NCBI RefSeq assembly: GCF_900101545.1
Contig: NZ_FMZU01000006.1
Location: 186,001-250,000 of the forward strand
Origin: Variovorax sp. CF079
GTDB taxonomy: Bacteria > Pseudomonadota > Gammaproteobacteria > Burkholderiales > Burkholderiaceae_C
DNA: 64,000 nt
Direction of reading: 5' to 3'
This document shows positions 25,025 through 36,981 of this stretch, piece by piece. The translations under genes and the position numbers were made by a program. The notes beneath the pieces are model-generated. The model did not search any database. It was not told where the DNA came from and was given only the letters and a program-made list of their open reading frames with translations. How positions within the stretch are numbered: position 1 is the first letter of the stretch; the number at the start of each line of letters is the position of its first letter.

Positions 25025-25942
25025 ATGAACGACAACGACGAACTGGTGCATCTTGCGGCGGGCGCATTGCATCTGGTGCTGGCGCCGGAGGTCGGCGGCG
25101 CGATCGCAGCCCTCTACGATGAGCGCGACGGCCGGCGCTTCGACTGGTTGCGGCCGGCCACGGCCGATGCGCTGGCCGCACGTCATCTCCTGGCCATGGC
25201 GAGTTTTCCGCTCCTGCCCTGGTGCAATCGCCTTCGCGACGGCCGCGCGCATGTCGGCGGGCGCGACATCGCCATTGCGCCGGGCCATCCTGCGGGGCCC
25301 TCGGGCCGGCATCCGCTTCACGGCATCGGTTGGCAACGGCCATGGCAGGTGGCAGAGGCCTCGCCAATCCGCGCGGAGCTCGTGCTGAGCGTCGAGGCCG
25401 ATGCCCAGTGGCCCTGGCGCTTCGAAGCCTCGCAGCTGTTCGAACTCGATGCGACGGGGCTGCGTTGCACCATCACGCTGATCAACCGCGACAGCGCCCC
25501 GATGCCGGCCGGCATCGGCCATCACCCCTACTTCATCCATCACGCGGGCACACGCCTGTCGGCGAACACCGGCGCCATGTGGCGTGGCGATGCGGAGGTG
25601 ATGCCGGTCGCGCTCGAGCCGACGCAAGAGGTGGCCCGGCTGCGCGAAGGCGTGGAGCTGGCCGAGCTCGATCTGGACAACAACTTCACAGGATGGCTGC
25701 GTGAGGCCCGCATCGAATGGCCGACGGCTTCGTGCGCGCTGGCGATGGCGGCCGAGGCGCCGCTCGACTTCTTCGTCCTGTACTGCCCGAGCGGCGCGGA
25801 TCATTTCTGCGCCGAGCCGGTGAGCCAGTGCACCGATGCTTTCAACCTGTGGGACCGCCATGGGCTCGGCGAAGTGGGCGGCACTGTCCTCGCGCCCGGG
25901 GCCTCGCTTTCAGGGCGCTGGTCTCTGCTGCCGCAGCGCTGA
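25025..25942 (+). CDS. Aldose 1-epimerase (mutarotase) family protein
   Basis: The 305-residue protein matches the galactose-mutarotase fold. It has LLPWCNRLRDGR near the N-terminus, HPLHGIGWQRPW with the first catalytic histidine region, GIGHHPYFIHH with the second, and HFCAEPVSQC with the catalytic glutamate. These enzymes interconvert alpha and beta anomers of aldoses in the cytosol. Its divergent SDR neighbour could oxidise the beta anomer, so together they would form a short non-phosphorylating sugar oxidation step. The ATG at 25025 stands just before the conserved core. Confidence 0.88.
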   Translation: MNDNDELVHLAAGALHLVLAPEVGGAIAALYDERDGRRFDWLRPATADALAARHLLAMASFPLLPWCNRLRDGRAHVGGRDIAIAPGHPAGPSGRHPLHGIGWQRPWQVAEASPIRAELVLSVEADAQWPWRFEASQLFELDATGLRCTITLINRDSAPMPAGIGHHPYFIHHAGTRLSANTGAMWRGDAEVMPVALEPTQEVARLREGVELAELDLDNNFTGWLREARIEWPTASCALAMAAEAPLDFFVLYCPSGADHFCAEPVSQCTDAFNLWDRHGLGEVGGTVLAPGASLSGRWSLLPQR

Positions 25943-26036
25943 CGCGGGCACTCCCGCGTGCGGCGTATGGCTTCCGGCGTGTTCTCGCGCGAGCGGGTTC
26001 TGGCTACGCTCGACGCCTTTGATTCAGAGCACGATC

Positions 26037-26426
26037 ATGTTCAGGAACCTCATTCGCCGCCATGCCGCCGCAGGTCTTTACGTCGCGTCGGTCGCTGCGG
26101 CCTTGCTGTCTGCGGCGAGCCTCGTGACCCATGCGCAGGAGCCGGCGACCGTCCGTCTCTTCAAGGTGGTTTCGCCGCGCGACGACATCGTGGTCGGCAT
26201 CGAGGCGGCTCAGCTCGGCGCCAGCAGCACGCCGGAAGTGCAGCGCTTCGCGGCGCTGCTGGCGGACAAGAGTCCCTTGACGGTGTGGCAGTACGCGTCG
26301 CAAAAGGATGCGGGCGGCGCGCTGGTGCAGGCGCCGCTGCGGCAGGTCGCGCTGTTCAAGAACGAGCTGCTGCGCATCGAGCCCTACACGACGCCGCTGC
26401 CCATCAAGGTGCCTGGCGCCAAGTAG
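26037..26426 (+). CDS. Small exported protein, unknown function
   Basis: The protein has 129 residues. A signal peptide (AAAGLYVASVAAALLSAASL) ends near THAQ. The mature part of about 95 residues is mixed alpha/beta in character, with TVRLFKVVSPRDDIVVGIEA and LLRIEPYTTPLPIKVPGAK. I recognise no family. It stands alone, 94 bases after the epimerase, and converges with tgt. Upstream in-frame starts would overlap the epimerase and lack the signal peptide at their N-terminus. Confidence 0.65.
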   Translation: MFRNLIRRHAAAGLYVASVAAALLSAASLVTHAQEPATVRLFKVVSPRDDIVVGIEAAQLGASSTPEVQRFAALLADKSPLTVWQYASQKDAGGALVQAPLRQVALFKNELLRIEPYTTPLPIKVPGAK

Positions 26427-26433
26427 GCGCTTC

Positions 26434-28643
<2,210 letters not shown>

Positions 28644-28718
28644 GGTGCTTGAGGGCCGGACGGGCCCGTGCCAAGGAGGCGGAGGAAGAGGCGGCGAAGA
28701 GCCGGGCAGAATTGTCCC

Positions 28719-30833
28719 ATGCCCGCCGCCGCCAAGTCGTCTCCACCGGAAAAGCCCGCAGCAGCACCGGCGCCAGCGCCCGGCGCGGGCCTGAGCCCGG
28801 TGCAGCGCGCGCTGCGCAAGCTCGGGCTCCTGCGCGACATCGATTTCGCGCTGTACCTGCCGATGCGCTACGAGGACGAGACGCGCATCGTGCGGCTGGC
28901 CGACACGCGCGACGGCGACACGGCCCAGATCGAGGCCGTGGTGAAGGATTGCGAAGTCGTGTTCAGGCCGCGCCGTCAGCTGATCGTGACGGTGGACGAC
29001 GGCAGCGACACCTGCCAGCTGCGCTTCTTCAACTTCTATCCCTCGCAGCAGAAGCAGCTCGCGGTCGGCGCGCGGGTGCGGGTGCGCGGTGAGGTGCGCG
29101 GCGGTTTCGTCGGGCGGCAGATGATGCATCCGACGGTCAAGGCCGCGGGCACGGAGCTGCCGCAGGCGTTGACGCCGGTGTACTCGACGATTGCGGGGCT
29201 GGCCCAGCCGGTGCTGCGGCGCGAAGTGCGCTCCGGCTTGGCGCGGGCAGTGCTCGACGAGACCGTTCCGCCGGCGCTCGCGCCGTCGGGCGCATGGGAA
29301 CTGCGCCGGGCGTTGAGCTTTCTCCACTACCCGGCGCCCGACGTGGCGATGGCCACGCTGGAAGACCACAGCCACCCCGCCTGGCAGCGGCTCAAGGCCG
29401 ACGAACTGCTGGCGCAGCAGCTCTCGCAACTGCAGGCGCGCCGGGCCCGCGCGGCGCAGCGCGCGCCGGTGCTTTCGGCGGCGGCTTCCGGTGACTCGCT
29501 GTACAAGGAACTGCTGGCCACGCTGCCCTTTGCATTGACCGGCGCACAGCATCGGGTCGGCGAGGAGATCACGCACGACCTCGCTCGCGACGTCCCGATG
29601 CACCGCCTGCTGCAGGGCGACGTGGGCTCCGGCAAGACCGTGGTGGCGGCGCTGGCCGCCGCGCGCTGCATCGATGCCGGCTACCAGTGCGCACTGATGG
29701 CGCCCACCGAGATCCTCGCGGCGCAGCACTTCGGCAAGCTGGTCGGCTGGCTCGACCCCTTGCTGGCCGAGCGCGGCCTGCGTGTCGCCTGGCTCACCGG
29801 CAGCCAGAAGAAGAAGGAGCGCGACGCGATGTCGGCCGCGGTCGAGAACGGCGAGGCCGCGCTCGTGATCGGCACGCATGCGGTGATCTCGGAGAAGGTG
29901 CGCTTCGACAAGCTCGCGCTGGCGATCATCGACGAGCAGCACCGCTTCGGCGTTGCGCAGCGCCTGGCCCTGCGCGGCAAGGCCGTCGGCGACCTCGAAC
30001 CACACCTGCTGATGATGAGTGCCACCCCAATCCCGCGCACGCTCGCGATGAGCTACTACGCCGACCTCGACGTCTCCACGCTCGACGAGCTGCCGCCGGG
30101 CCGCACGCCGATCGTGACCAAGCTGGTGGCCGATCACCGCCGCGACGAGGTCATCGATCGCATCCGCGCCCAGCTTGCGCAAGGGCGGCAGGTCTACTGG
30201 GTCTGCCCGCTGATCGAAGAAAGCGAGGCGGTCGATTTGCGCAACGCGACTGAAACGCGTGACGAGCTGGCCGCCGCACTCGGCGCGCGGGTCAGCGTGG
30301 GGCTGCTGCACTCGCGCATGCCGACAGCCGAGAAGCAGGCGGTGATGGAGAGCTTCACGGCCAACCGGCTCCAGGTGCTGGTCAGCACCACGGTGATCGA
30401 GGTCGGCGTCGACGTACCCAATGCCTCGCTGATGGTGATCGAGCATGCCGAGCGCTTCGGGCTTTCGCAGCTGCATCAGCTGCGCGGGCGTGTCGGACGT
30501 GGCGCGGCCGCTTCGGCCTGCGTGCTGCTCTATGCGCCGAACGAAGGCGGCCGGGTCGGCGAGGCGGCGCGCGCGCGGCTCAAGGCGATGGCCGAAACCA
30601 GCGACGGCTTCGAGATCGCACGGCGCGACCTCGAGATCCGCGGGCCCGGCGAATTCCTCGGCGCGCGGCAGTCGGGCGCGCCGCTCCTGCGCTTTGCCGA
30701 CCTGAGCACCGATGTGTTGCTGCTCGATTGGGCGCGGGCGCTGGCGCCGCGCATGCTCGACCGCCATCCGGAACTCGCAATCAAGCACGTCGACCGCTGG
30801 CTCGGCAGCAAGGCGGAGTACCTCAAAGCCTGA
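28719..30833 (+). CDS. recG: ATP-dependent DNA helicase RecG
   Basis: The 704-residue helicase has an N-terminal wedge/OB domain ([20 protein letters not shown]). The superfamily 2 motor follows: [20 protein letters not shown] (Walker A near residue 303), [13 protein letters not shown] (DEQH near 405), [11 protein letters not shown], and [14 protein letters not shown] (motif VI). RecG reverses stalled forks and processes Holliday junctions. The start has a Pro/Ala-rich stretch of about 20 residues before the core. It is followed after 43 bases by oxyR. Confidence 0.97.
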   Translation: MPAAAKSSPPEKPAAAPAPAPGAGLSPVQRALRKLGLLRDIDFALYLPMRYEDETRIVRLADTRDGDTAQIEAVVKDCEVVFRPRRQLIVTVDDGSDTCQLRFFNFYPSQQKQLAVGARVRVRGEVRGGFVGRQMMHPTVKAAGTELPQALTPVYSTIAGLAQPVLRREVRSGLARAVLDETVPPALAPSGAWELRRALSFLHYPAPDVAMATLEDHSHPAWQRLKADELLAQQLSQLQARRARAAQRAPVLSAAASGDSLYKELLATLPFALTGAQHRVGEEITHDLARDVPMHRLLQGDVGSGKTVVAALAAARCIDAGYQCALMAPTEILAAQHFGKLVGWLDPLLAERGLRVAWLTGSQKKKERDAMSAAVENGEAALVIGTHAVISEKVRFDKLALAIIDEQHRFGVAQRLALRGKAVGDLEPHLLMMSATPIPRTLAMSYYADLDVSTLDELPPGRTPIVTKLVADHRRDEVIDRIRAQLAQGRQVYWVCPLIEESEAVDLRNATETRDELAAALGARVSVGLLHSRMPTAEKQAVMESFTANRLQVLVSTTVIEVGVDVPNASLMVIEHAERFGLSQLHQLRGRVGRGAAASACVLLYAPNEGGRVGEAARARLKAMAETSDGFEIARRDLEIRGPGEFLGARQSGAPLLRFADLSTDVLLLDWARALAPRMLDRHPELAIKHVDRWLGSKAEYLKA

Positions 30834-30876
30834 ATTCGGCAGAGGTCGCAGCGTCTGCGCATAATTGACGCAGGCT

Positions 30877-31842
30877 ATGACTCTCACCGAACTCAAATAC
30901 ATCGTTGCAGTCGCGCGTGAGCGGCATTTCGGCAAGGCGGCCGAGGCCTGCTACGTGTCGCAGCCCACCTTGTCGGTCGCGATCAAGAAGCTGGAAGACG
31001 AACTCGAGGTCAAGCTTTTCGAGCGCAGCGCGGGCGAGGTCACGGTCACGCCGCTGGGCGAGCAGATCGTGCAGCAGGCCCAGAGCGTGCTCGACCAGGC
31101 CGCGAGCATCAAGGAGATTGCCAAGCGCGGCAAGGACCCGCTGTCGGGGCCGCTCAACCTGGGCGTGATCTACACCATCGGCCCGTACCTGCTGCCCGAC
31201 CTGGTGCGCCAGAACATCGCGCGCACCCCCCAGATGCCGCTGGTGCTGCAGGAGAACTTCACCGTCAAGCTGCTCGAGATGCTGCGCGCCGGCGAGATCG
31301 ACTGCGCGATCATGGCCGAGCCCTTTCCCGACACCGGCCTGGCGATGGCAGCGCTCTACGACGAGCCCTTCATGGCGGCCGTGCCCGTCCATCATCCGCT
31401 GGCGGAGCGCGAATCCGTGAGCTCCGACGAGCTCAAGAAGGAGACCATGCTGCTGCTCGGCACCGGCCACTGTTTTCGCGACCACGTGCTCGAGGTCTGC
31501 CCCGAGTTCGCGCGCTTCTCAAGCAATGCCGAGGGCATCCGCAAGAGCTTCGAGGGCTCGTCGCTCGAAACCATCAAGCACATGGTGGCGGCCGGCATGG
31601 GCGTGACGCTGGTGCCGCGCCTGTCGGTGCCGAACGGTGCGCTCAAGTCCAAGGCCAAAGGCCGCGGCAAGGAGCCCGAGCAGATCGTGCGTTACCTCCC
31701 CGTGCGCGACGAGCAGGGCGGCGAGCCGACGCGCCGCGTGGTGCTGGCCTGGCGCCGCAGCTTCACGCGCTACGAGGCCATCGCGGCGCTGCGCAACGCG
31801 ATCTACGCCTGCGAGCTGCCGGGCGTCAAACGACTCTCGTAG
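30877..31842 (+). CDS. oxyR: Peroxide-sensing LysR regulator OxyR
   Basis: This is a 321-residue LysR protein. The N-terminal HTH is [20 protein letters not shown] with [16 protein letters not shown]. The redox pair is Cys199 and Cys208 ([11 protein letters not shown]), at exactly the E. coli OxyR positions, and [13 protein letters not shown] lies in the effector domain. Oxidation to a disulfide switches DNA contacts and activates peroxide defence genes. It directly precedes dps, a classic OxyR target, with a candidate site between. A CATAAT element at 30860 inside a CTGCG-N9-CGCAG dyad may be its -10 region. Confidence 0.95.
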   Translation: MTLTELKYIVAVARERHFGKAAEACYVSQPTLSVAIKKLEDELEVKLFERSAGEVTVTPLGEQIVQQAQSVLDQAASIKEIAKRGKDPLSGPLNLGVIYTIGPYLLPDLVRQNIARTPQMPLVLQENFTVKLLEMLRAGEIDCAIMAEPFPDTGLAMAALYDEPFMAAVPVHHPLAERESVSSDELKKETMLLLGTGHCFRDHVLEVCPEFARFSSNAEGIRKSFEGSSLETIKHMVAAGMGVTLVPRLSVPNGALKSKAKGRGKEPEQIVRYLPVRDEQGGEPTRRVVLAWRRSFTRYEAIAALRNAIYACELPGVKRLS

Positions 31843-31873
31843 GACTTGCTGTCATCGGCCTGCGCGTTCGACC

Positions 31874-31910
31874 CCGGCCGAGGGCAATCGCTGCGATAGA
31901 GTTTGGCTGT
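31874..31910 (+). promoter_or_regulatory. Candidate OxyR binding site upstream of dps
   Basis: OxyR contacts four quarter-sites, ATAG-N7-CTAT-N7-ATAG-N7-CTAT. Here the spacing-matched quarters are CCGG (31874), CAAT (31885), ATAG (31896) and CTGT (31907), giving 11 of 16 matches with the last three quarters strong. It ends 69 bases before the dps start. This is a pattern match only. Confidence 0.5.
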
Positions 31911-31978
31911 TGTGAAGCCCGCCCTTGGCTTCTAAAGTTTCTGACCGCCAATCCAACCTTGAAGAAAGAACTCGCGCA

Positions 31979-32572
31979 ATGGCCAAAGTCGTGAAGAAAT
32001 CCAAGTCCCCGATCTCCGCTGCACCCTCGGCCTCCACTGGCAAAGTGCCCAAGAAGGGCGGCGCCGTGGTGGCCCTGGAGTCGGGCAGCCGCAATGCGCC
32101 GATCATCAACATCGGCATCGAGCGTCAGGACCGCGCCGCCATCGCCGAAGGCCTGAGCCGCGTGCTGGCCGACACCTACACGCTCTACCTCACCACGCAC
32201 AATTTCCACTGGAACGTGACCGGCCCGCACTTCAACTCGCTGCATGCGATGTTCATGGCGCAGTACACGGAGCTCTGGGGTTCGACCGACGTCATTGCCG
32301 AGCGCATCCGCGCCCTGGGTCATTACGCGCCGGGCTCGTATGCCGAGTTCAGCAAGATCGCGACCGTGCCCGACGTGCCGAAAGATCCGCCGAAGGCGAT
32401 GGAGATGGTGCGCATCCTGGTCAAGGGCCACGAGACCGTTTCGCGCATCGCGCGCGAGTTCATCCCGGTGGCCGAGGAGGCCGGCGACGACCCGACCGCC
32501 GACATGCTCACCGCGCGCTGCACGGTGCACGACCAGACGGCCTGGATGCTGCGTTCGCTGCTCGAGGACTGA
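31979..32572 (+). CDS. dps: Dps-family DNA-protecting ferritin-like protein
   Basis: The 197-residue protein has a basic N-terminal tail of about 45 residues (MAKVVKKSKSPISA, then GKVPKKGG) likely to bind DNA. The four-helix core follows. Ferroxidase residues are visible in HNFHWNVTGPHFNSLHAMF and STDVIAERIRALG. The position usually holding Asp or Glu four residues after the second histidine is Met here (HAMFM), which may weaken iron oxidation. The dodecamer stores iron and shields DNA under peroxide stress. OxyR next door is the probable activator. It converges with the receptor gene, leaving 10 bases. Confidence 0.92.
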   Translation: MAKVVKKSKSPISAAPSASTGKVPKKGGAVVALESGSRNAPIINIGIERQDRAAIAEGLSRVLADTYTLYLTTHNFHWNVTGPHFNSLHAMFMAQYTELWGSTDVIAERIRALGHYAPGSYAEFSKIATVPDVPKDPPKAMEMVRILVKGHETVSRIAREFIPVAEEAGDDPTADMLTARCTVHDQTAWMLRSLLED

Positions 32573-32582
32573 TCCGCCCCGA

Positions 32583-34736
32583 TCAGAACTTGGCGCGCAG
32601 GGTCAGCTGCAGTTCGCGCGGCGGACCCGGAATGATCAGGTTGTCGACGCTGCCGTGGGCCGAGATGTAGTGCTTCTTGTCGAAGATGTTCTTCAGGTTC
32701 AGCGCCAACTCGTAGCGATCCGTCTTGTAGCTGCCCGCCAGGTCGGCCGTCATGTAGCCTGGCAGGGTCACCAGGTTGGTCAGGGAGGCGTAGCGCGCGG
32801 CCACGTAGTTCAGGCCGCCGCCCGCGCTGAAGCCATGGCCCAGGTCCTTCATGAGCCAGACGAAGGCCGAGTGCCGCGGCGTGAGCGGTGCGACCTTGCC
32901 CTGGACCGGGATGGGTGCACCGACCGGCAGTTGCAGTGAACTGACGGTGGCCACCGACTTGACCATCCGCCCGTCCAGGTAGGCATAGCCCGCGCTCACG
33001 TCCCAGCGCCCCGGCAGCTTGCCGGCGAGCGTGAGTTCCAGTCCGTTGGTGCGCTGCGTGCCCACGTTGATCTGCCGCGCCGGATTGGCCGGATCGCTGT
33101 TCTTGATGCCCGAGCGCTCCAGGTTGAAGGCCGCGGCCGTGAAGCTGAGCGCACCGTCCAGGAAGTCCAGCTTGGCGCCGATCTCCTTGTTGACCGTGAT
33201 CTCGGGTGCGTTGTCCGCGTTGCTGGCCGAGAGCGCGAAGGTTTCCGCCGAGGGCTGGAAGGAGCGGCTGTACGACAGGTAGTAGGACTGCGCCTCGCCG
33301 GGCTGCCACACCAGGCCGGCGCGCGGGCTGAACTTCTTGTCGGTGCGCGTCAGGGGCGGGAGACTGCGCTCGAACGAGGTCTCCTGGTCGAACACGTCGT
33401 AGCGCCCGCCGACCAGCGCCTTCCATTGCGGCGCCAGCGTGATCTGGTTCTGCGCGTACAGCGCAGAGGTTTTGAAGGTGGAGTTGCTGGGAATCGCGCT
33501 CGTCGCCAGATAATTGGCGAGCGGGATGGGTGGCGGAACAGCGACAGGATTGAAGATGCTGACGCGCTGAAAACCGACGCCCGAGGACACGGAATAGGCG
33601 CGCTTGTCCTGCACGCCGAACTCCGTGCCGACGAGCCATTCCTGCTTGAAGCCGCCGATGTCGTTGCGCCACGTCAAGTCGGTCTGGTTGAACCAGCCGC
33701 TCTCGTCCCGATCGACGAAGCCGCGGGTGCGGCCCACGGTCAGGCGCACGGGGTCGGTGGTGCCGCTGGGCAGCGTGTTGTAGCGATCCAGGTGGTAGCT
33801 GGAGTAGCGCGTCGTGTTGCGCAGGTTCAGTTCATCGCTGAAACGATGGTTCAGCGTGCCGGTGAAAGACTGGACCTTGGAGGTGCTCGTGTCGTCGCGC
33901 TTGGCCAGGGCGGAGCCGTAGTAGGTGCCGATCGGCACGTCGACCGGCCGGCCGTTGAGCGCCGGGATGCCGAAATCCGTCAGTCGCTGGTCGTGGGCGT
34001 TGGTGTATTGCAGCAGCAGGTCGGTCTGCGGGCTGAACTTCATCGCGAGCGAGGGCGCGATGCTGTAGCGGTCGATGAACTGCTGGTCGCGGTAGCTGCC
34101 CGACTTCTCGCGGGCGACGTTGAGTCGGAACGCCATGTTCTCGCCGATGGGCGTGTTGAGGTCCGCGGTCGCGCGCTTGAAGTCGTGGCTTCCCAGGCCG
34201 AGCGACACCTCGCCGAAGGACTCTCCGAATACCGGCTTCTTCGTGACGCGGTTGATCAGGCCGCCCGACGACCCGCGGCCGTAGAGCACTGCGGCCGGCC
34301 CCTTGAGCACCTCGATGCGCTCGGTATCCGACAGGTCGCGGAAGTACAGCGCGTCGTCGCGCACACCATCCACGAACCAGTCGGCGATGGCGGTGAAGCC
34401 GCGGATGACCACTTGGTCGCGCTGGCCGTCGCCGCTGCTGAAGGAGACGCCCGGCGCATTGCGCAACGCATCCTGCATCGAGGTGACGCCTTGATCGCGC
34501 AGCAATTGCGCCGGCAGCACGTTGACGGCTTGCGGTATGTCGCGCAGCGGTGCGCTGCCCTTGGTGGCGGTGCTGCTGGCGGCCGGGGCGTACCCGGCGT
34601 CCTGCTCCGTGCTGACCGTGATTTCCTTCAGCGTGTTGTTCTGGGCCTGCGCCGTGCAATGCAGCAAGGCGAGCGCGGCAGCGGTCAGGGGCAGATGGCG
34701 CAGGCGTGGGCGCAGCGCGCGTGGGCGTAGAGACAT
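32583..34736 (-). CDS. TonB-dependent siderophore receptor
   Basis: The 717-residue protein has an N-terminal signal (LPLTAAALALLHCTAQAQ) and a plug with DIPQAVNVLPAQLLRDQG, VVIRGFTAIADWFVDGVRDD and LKGPAAVLYGRGSSGGLINR. The 22-strand barrel ends in LQLTLRAKF with the terminal Phe expected of outer-membrane proteins. The plug pattern is that of ferric-siderophore receptors of the Fiu/FhuE type. Import needs TonB-ExbBD. I found no good Fur box in the 225-base gap up to ubiA, which is unusual for an iron receptor. The siderophore cannot be named. Confidence 0.88.
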   Translation of the reverse strand: MSLRPRALRPRLRHLPLTAAALALLHCTAQAQNNTLKEITVSTEQDAGYAPAASSTATKGSAPLRDIPQAVNVLPAQLLRDQGVTSMQDALRNAPGVSFSSGDGQRDQVVIRGFTAIADWFVDGVRDDALYFRDLSDTERIEVLKGPAAVLYGRGSSGGLINRVTKKPVFGESFGEVSLGLGSHDFKRATADLNTPIGENMAFRLNVAREKSGSYRDQQFIDRYSIAPSLAMKFSPQTDLLLQYTNAHDQRLTDFGIPALNGRPVDVPIGTYYGSALAKRDDTSTSKVQSFTGTLNHRFSDELNLRNTTRYSSYHLDRYNTLPSGTTDPVRLTVGRTRGFVDRDESGWFNQTDLTWRNDIGGFKQEWLVGTEFGVQDKRAYSVSSGVGFQRVSIFNPVAVPPPIPLANYLATSAIPSNSTFKTSALYAQNQITLAPQWKALVGGRYDVFDQETSFERSLPPLTRTDKKFSPRAGLVWQPGEAQSYYLSYSRSFQPSAETFALSASNADNAPEITVNKEIGAKLDFLDGALSFTAAAFNLERSGIKNSDPANPARQINVGTQRTNGLELTLAGKLPGRWDVSAGYAYLDGRMVKSVATVSSLQLPVGAPIPVQGKVAPLTPRHSAFVWLMKDLGHGFSAGGGLNYVAARYASLTNLVTLPGYMTADLAGSYKTDRYELALNLKNIFDKKHYISAHGSVDNLIIPGPPRELQLTLRAKF

Positions 34737-34961
34737 GGATTTCCTTCAGGGCAAGAACCGGATCGCGAAGCGCCACGCGGCTCGCCATCGAAGCGATGAC
34801 TAAACCGGATGTGCCCTGCCTGGAAATGTCTGGGTTGGGTGCCTTTTGCGCGGTCCTGGCGCTGGGCCGGGCTCGATGCAAAGGGTGATCGCGTCGCGCG
34901 AACCGCCGGATTCTAGTGTGGCAAACGAGGGCGTCTATTTGGCGTGACGCAAAATCGGCCC

Positions 34962-35843
34962 ATGTCCGCATCCACTGCTGCCGCGCCGCGCGGCCGCCTC
35001 TCGCTCTACCTGGACCTGATCCGCTGGAATCGTCCCGCCGGTTGGCTGCTGCTGCTGTGGCCGTCGCTCGGCGCCCTGTGGTTTGCCGCCGGAGGCTGGC
35101 CGGGCTGGCACCTGCTCACCGTGTTCGTGCTGGGCACCATCCTCATGCGCAGCGCCGGCTGCTGCGTCAACGACGTGGCCGATCGCGATTTCGACCGCCA
35201 TGTCAAGCGCACCGCCCAGCGGCCCGTCACCAGCGGAGCCATCTCGGTCAAGGAGGCGCTCGCCGTGGGGGCGGTGCTCGCGCTGGCCGCCTTTGCGCTG
35301 GTGCTCACGACCAACCGCGTCACCGTGCTGTGGTCGTTCGCGGCCTTGGCTGTGACCCTGATCTATCCGTATGCCAAGCGCTTCGTGTCGATTCCGCAGG
35401 CGGTGCTGGGCATCGCATTCAGCTTCGGCATCCCGATGGCCTTCGCGGCCGTGCAGTCCAGCGTGCCGGCTTTCGCGTGGTGGCTGCTGGCGGGCAACCT
35501 GTTCTGGGTGCTGGCCTACGACACCGAGTACGCGATGGTTGATCGCGACGACGACCTGAAGATCGGCATGAAGACCTCGGCCATCACCTTCGGCCGCTTC
35601 GATGTTGCGGCCGTGATGGCGAGCTACGCGATCTTTCTGGCGGTGTGGGCCGCGGCCGGCGCGAGCGAGGCCCTGGGCCCCGCCTTCTTCGCCGCCATTG
35701 GCATCGCGGCGGCGCAGGCGCTGTGGCATTGGCGGCTGATTCGCGACCGCACGCGTGACGGCTGCTTCAAGGCCTTCCGGCTCAACCACTGGCTGGGCTT
35801 CACCGTGTTTGCCGGTGTCGTGGCCGGCTACGCGCTGCGCTGA
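34962..35843 (+). CDS. ubiA: 4-hydroxybenzoate octaprenyltransferase
   Basis: The 293-residue multi-pass protein has both aspartate-rich motifs of Ubi[21 protein letters not shown] and [20 protein letters not shown]. It begins at the [18 protein letters not shown] segment typical of the family. It attaches the polyprenyl chain to 4-hydroxybenzoate in ubiquinone synthesis at the inner membrane. I chose the ATG at 34962; a GTG at 34944 is also in frame. It is divergent from the siderophore receptor and converges with proC. Confidence 0.96.
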   Translation: MSASTAAAPRGRLSLYLDLIRWNRPAGWLLLLWPSLGALWFAAGGWPGWHLLTVFVLGTILMRSAGCCVNDVADRDFDRHVKRTAQRPVTSGAISVKEALAVGAVLALAAFALVLTTNRVTVLWSFAALAVTLIYPYAKRFVSIPQAVLGIAFSFGIPMAFAAVQSSVPAFAWWLLAGNLFWVLAYDTEYAMVDRDDDLKIGMKTSAITFGRFDVAAVMASYAIFLAVWAAAGASEALGPAFFAAIGIAAAQALWHWRLIRDRTRDGCFKAFRLNHWLGFTVFAGVVAGYALR

Positions 35844-35855
35844 AGCCGCGCTGCC

Positions 35856-36713
35856 TCAATCGCGGCCGAATTCCTTGGCGAGTTCGCCGGCGCGCTGGTG
35901 TGCGGCGCGGATCGCGGCCTTGAACTTCGCCTTGACGTCCGCGCTCTCGAGCGAGCTGATCGCTGCATAGGTGGTGCCGCCCTTGGAGGTCACGCGCTCG
36001 CGCAGCACCGCGGGCGGCTCGCTCGCATTGCCGGCCAGGGCCGATGCGCCGCTGAAGGTGCCCACGGCGAGGCGATGCGCCTGCTCGGGCGAGAGGCCCA
36101 GCTCGACGCCGGCCTCCGTCATGGCCTCGATGAAATAGAAGACATAAGCGGGGCCCGAGCCCGAGACCGCGGTCACGGCATCGAGCGCGCCTTCGGCATC
36201 GACCCACAGCAGGTCGCCGGTGGCATCCAGCACCTGTTCGGCCAGCTTGCGGCCGGCGGCATCGACCGCCGGGCGCGCGAACAGGCCGGTCATGCCCTGG
36301 CCGACCAGGGCCGGCGTATTGGGCATGGCACGCACCACGCGCTCCGTGGCCAGCCAGCGCGCGATGCTGTCGGAGGGGATGCCCGCCGCGACGCTGAGAT
36401 GCAGCGCCTCGCTCGCCAGAGCGCGGACCGGTCGCGCGGCCTCCGCAAAGCTCTGCGGCTTGACGGCCCAGACCACGACGGCGCAACGCGCGAGAGCGGC
36501 ACCGGCCTCGGGTTGGGCGGTGATGCCGAAGTCGTGCAGGAGCCGTGCGCGGGCTTCGGCAAAAGGTTCGACCACTTCGAAGGTCTCTGCAGGGACATCC
36601 CGCTTGATGAGCCCGCCGATGATGGCGCTGGCCATGTTGCCGCCGCCGATGAATCCGATCGGCGGCAAAGGGGTCGGTTCCCGGCGGGGCAGGAAGGTGA
36701 CTGCGATGTTCAT
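35856..36713 (-). CDS. proC: Pyrroline-5-carboxylate reductase
   Basis: The 285-residue enzyme has IGFIGGGNMASAIIGGL (NADP-binding GxGxxx), RAMPNTPALVGQGMTGLF, DAVTAVSGSGPAYVFYFIEA and SKGGTTYAAISSLE, the last being the standard ProC C-terminal signature. It performs the final step of proline synthesis in the cytosol. Its start has a short extra N-terminus (about 20 residues) before the Rossmann strand. It is divergent from the ribosomal operon; between 36714 and 36883 I see no further gene or clear motif. Confidence 0.96.
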   Translation of the reverse strand: MNIAVTFLPRREPTPLPPIGFIGGGNMASAIIGGLIKRDVPAETFEVVEPFAEARARLLHDFGITAQPEAGAALARCAVVVWAVKPQSFAEAARPVRALASEALHLSVAAGIPSDSIARWLATERVVRAMPNTPALVGQGMTGLFARPAVDAAGRKLAEQVLDATGDLLWVDAEGALDAVTAVSGSGPAYVFYFIEAMTEAGVELGLSPEQAHRLAVGTFSGASALAGNASEPPAVLRERVTSKGGTTYAAISSLESADVKAKFKAAIRAAHQRAGELAKEFGRD

Positions 36714-36883
36714 GACTTGTTCCGTGACACTCAACGATGGCCCAGCGCTCTCGCGGCAGCGGCCGGACCGAAATTGTCGCCGCTCGCCAGTGCCCGGCAA
36801 TGCAGAAGCAGGCAGTTTTTGAAAGCGCGCGCTCACATCTAAAAATAATCGCTGAGTGTTGTGCGGCGTCACGGATTGGCCGG

Positions 36884-36912
36884 TTGACAGTACTCGTAGG
36901 CCGTGCAACAAT
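36884..36912 (+). promoter_or_regulatory. Candidate sigma-70 promoter of the rplN operon
   Basis: A perfect -35 (TTGACA, 36884-36889) is followed after exactly 17 bases by AACAAT (36907-36912) as -10. Transcription would start near 36919, giving a leader of about 145 bases before rplN. This makes the spc cluster an independent transcription unit here. Confidence 0.7.
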
Positions 36913-36917
36913 CGCGG

Positions 36918-36981
36918 GCTTCGCTTTTCAAAAGGCGAAGCTTCTGCCCAACGGAGGCGCATCAAAGTGGTTTTGATGCGC
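36918..36981 (+). promoter_or_regulatory. Two hairpins in the rplN leader
   Basis: Hairpin 1 pairs GCTTCGC (36918-36924) with GCGAAGC (36935-36941), with further TTTT/AAAA pairing inside. Hairpin 2 is a perfect 10-bp stem, GCGCATCAAA (36957-36966) with TTTGATGCGC (36972-36981), around a 5-base loop. Neither is followed by a U-tract, so they are not intrinsic terminators. They could be a ribosomal-protein binding leader or stabilise the mRNA 5' end. Confidence 0.6.

Noticed and set aside
28644-28718. preQ1 riboswitch upstream of queA
   Set aside because: The 75-base divergent gap has no preQ1 pseudoknot-like pattern.
28644-30935. Minus-strand open frame extending queA upstream through recG
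   Set aside because: QueA homology begins at 28643; the upstream part is antisense to recG.
34737-34961. Fur box upstream of the siderophore receptor
   Set aside because: No match close to GATAATGATAATCATTATC was found by eye in the gap.
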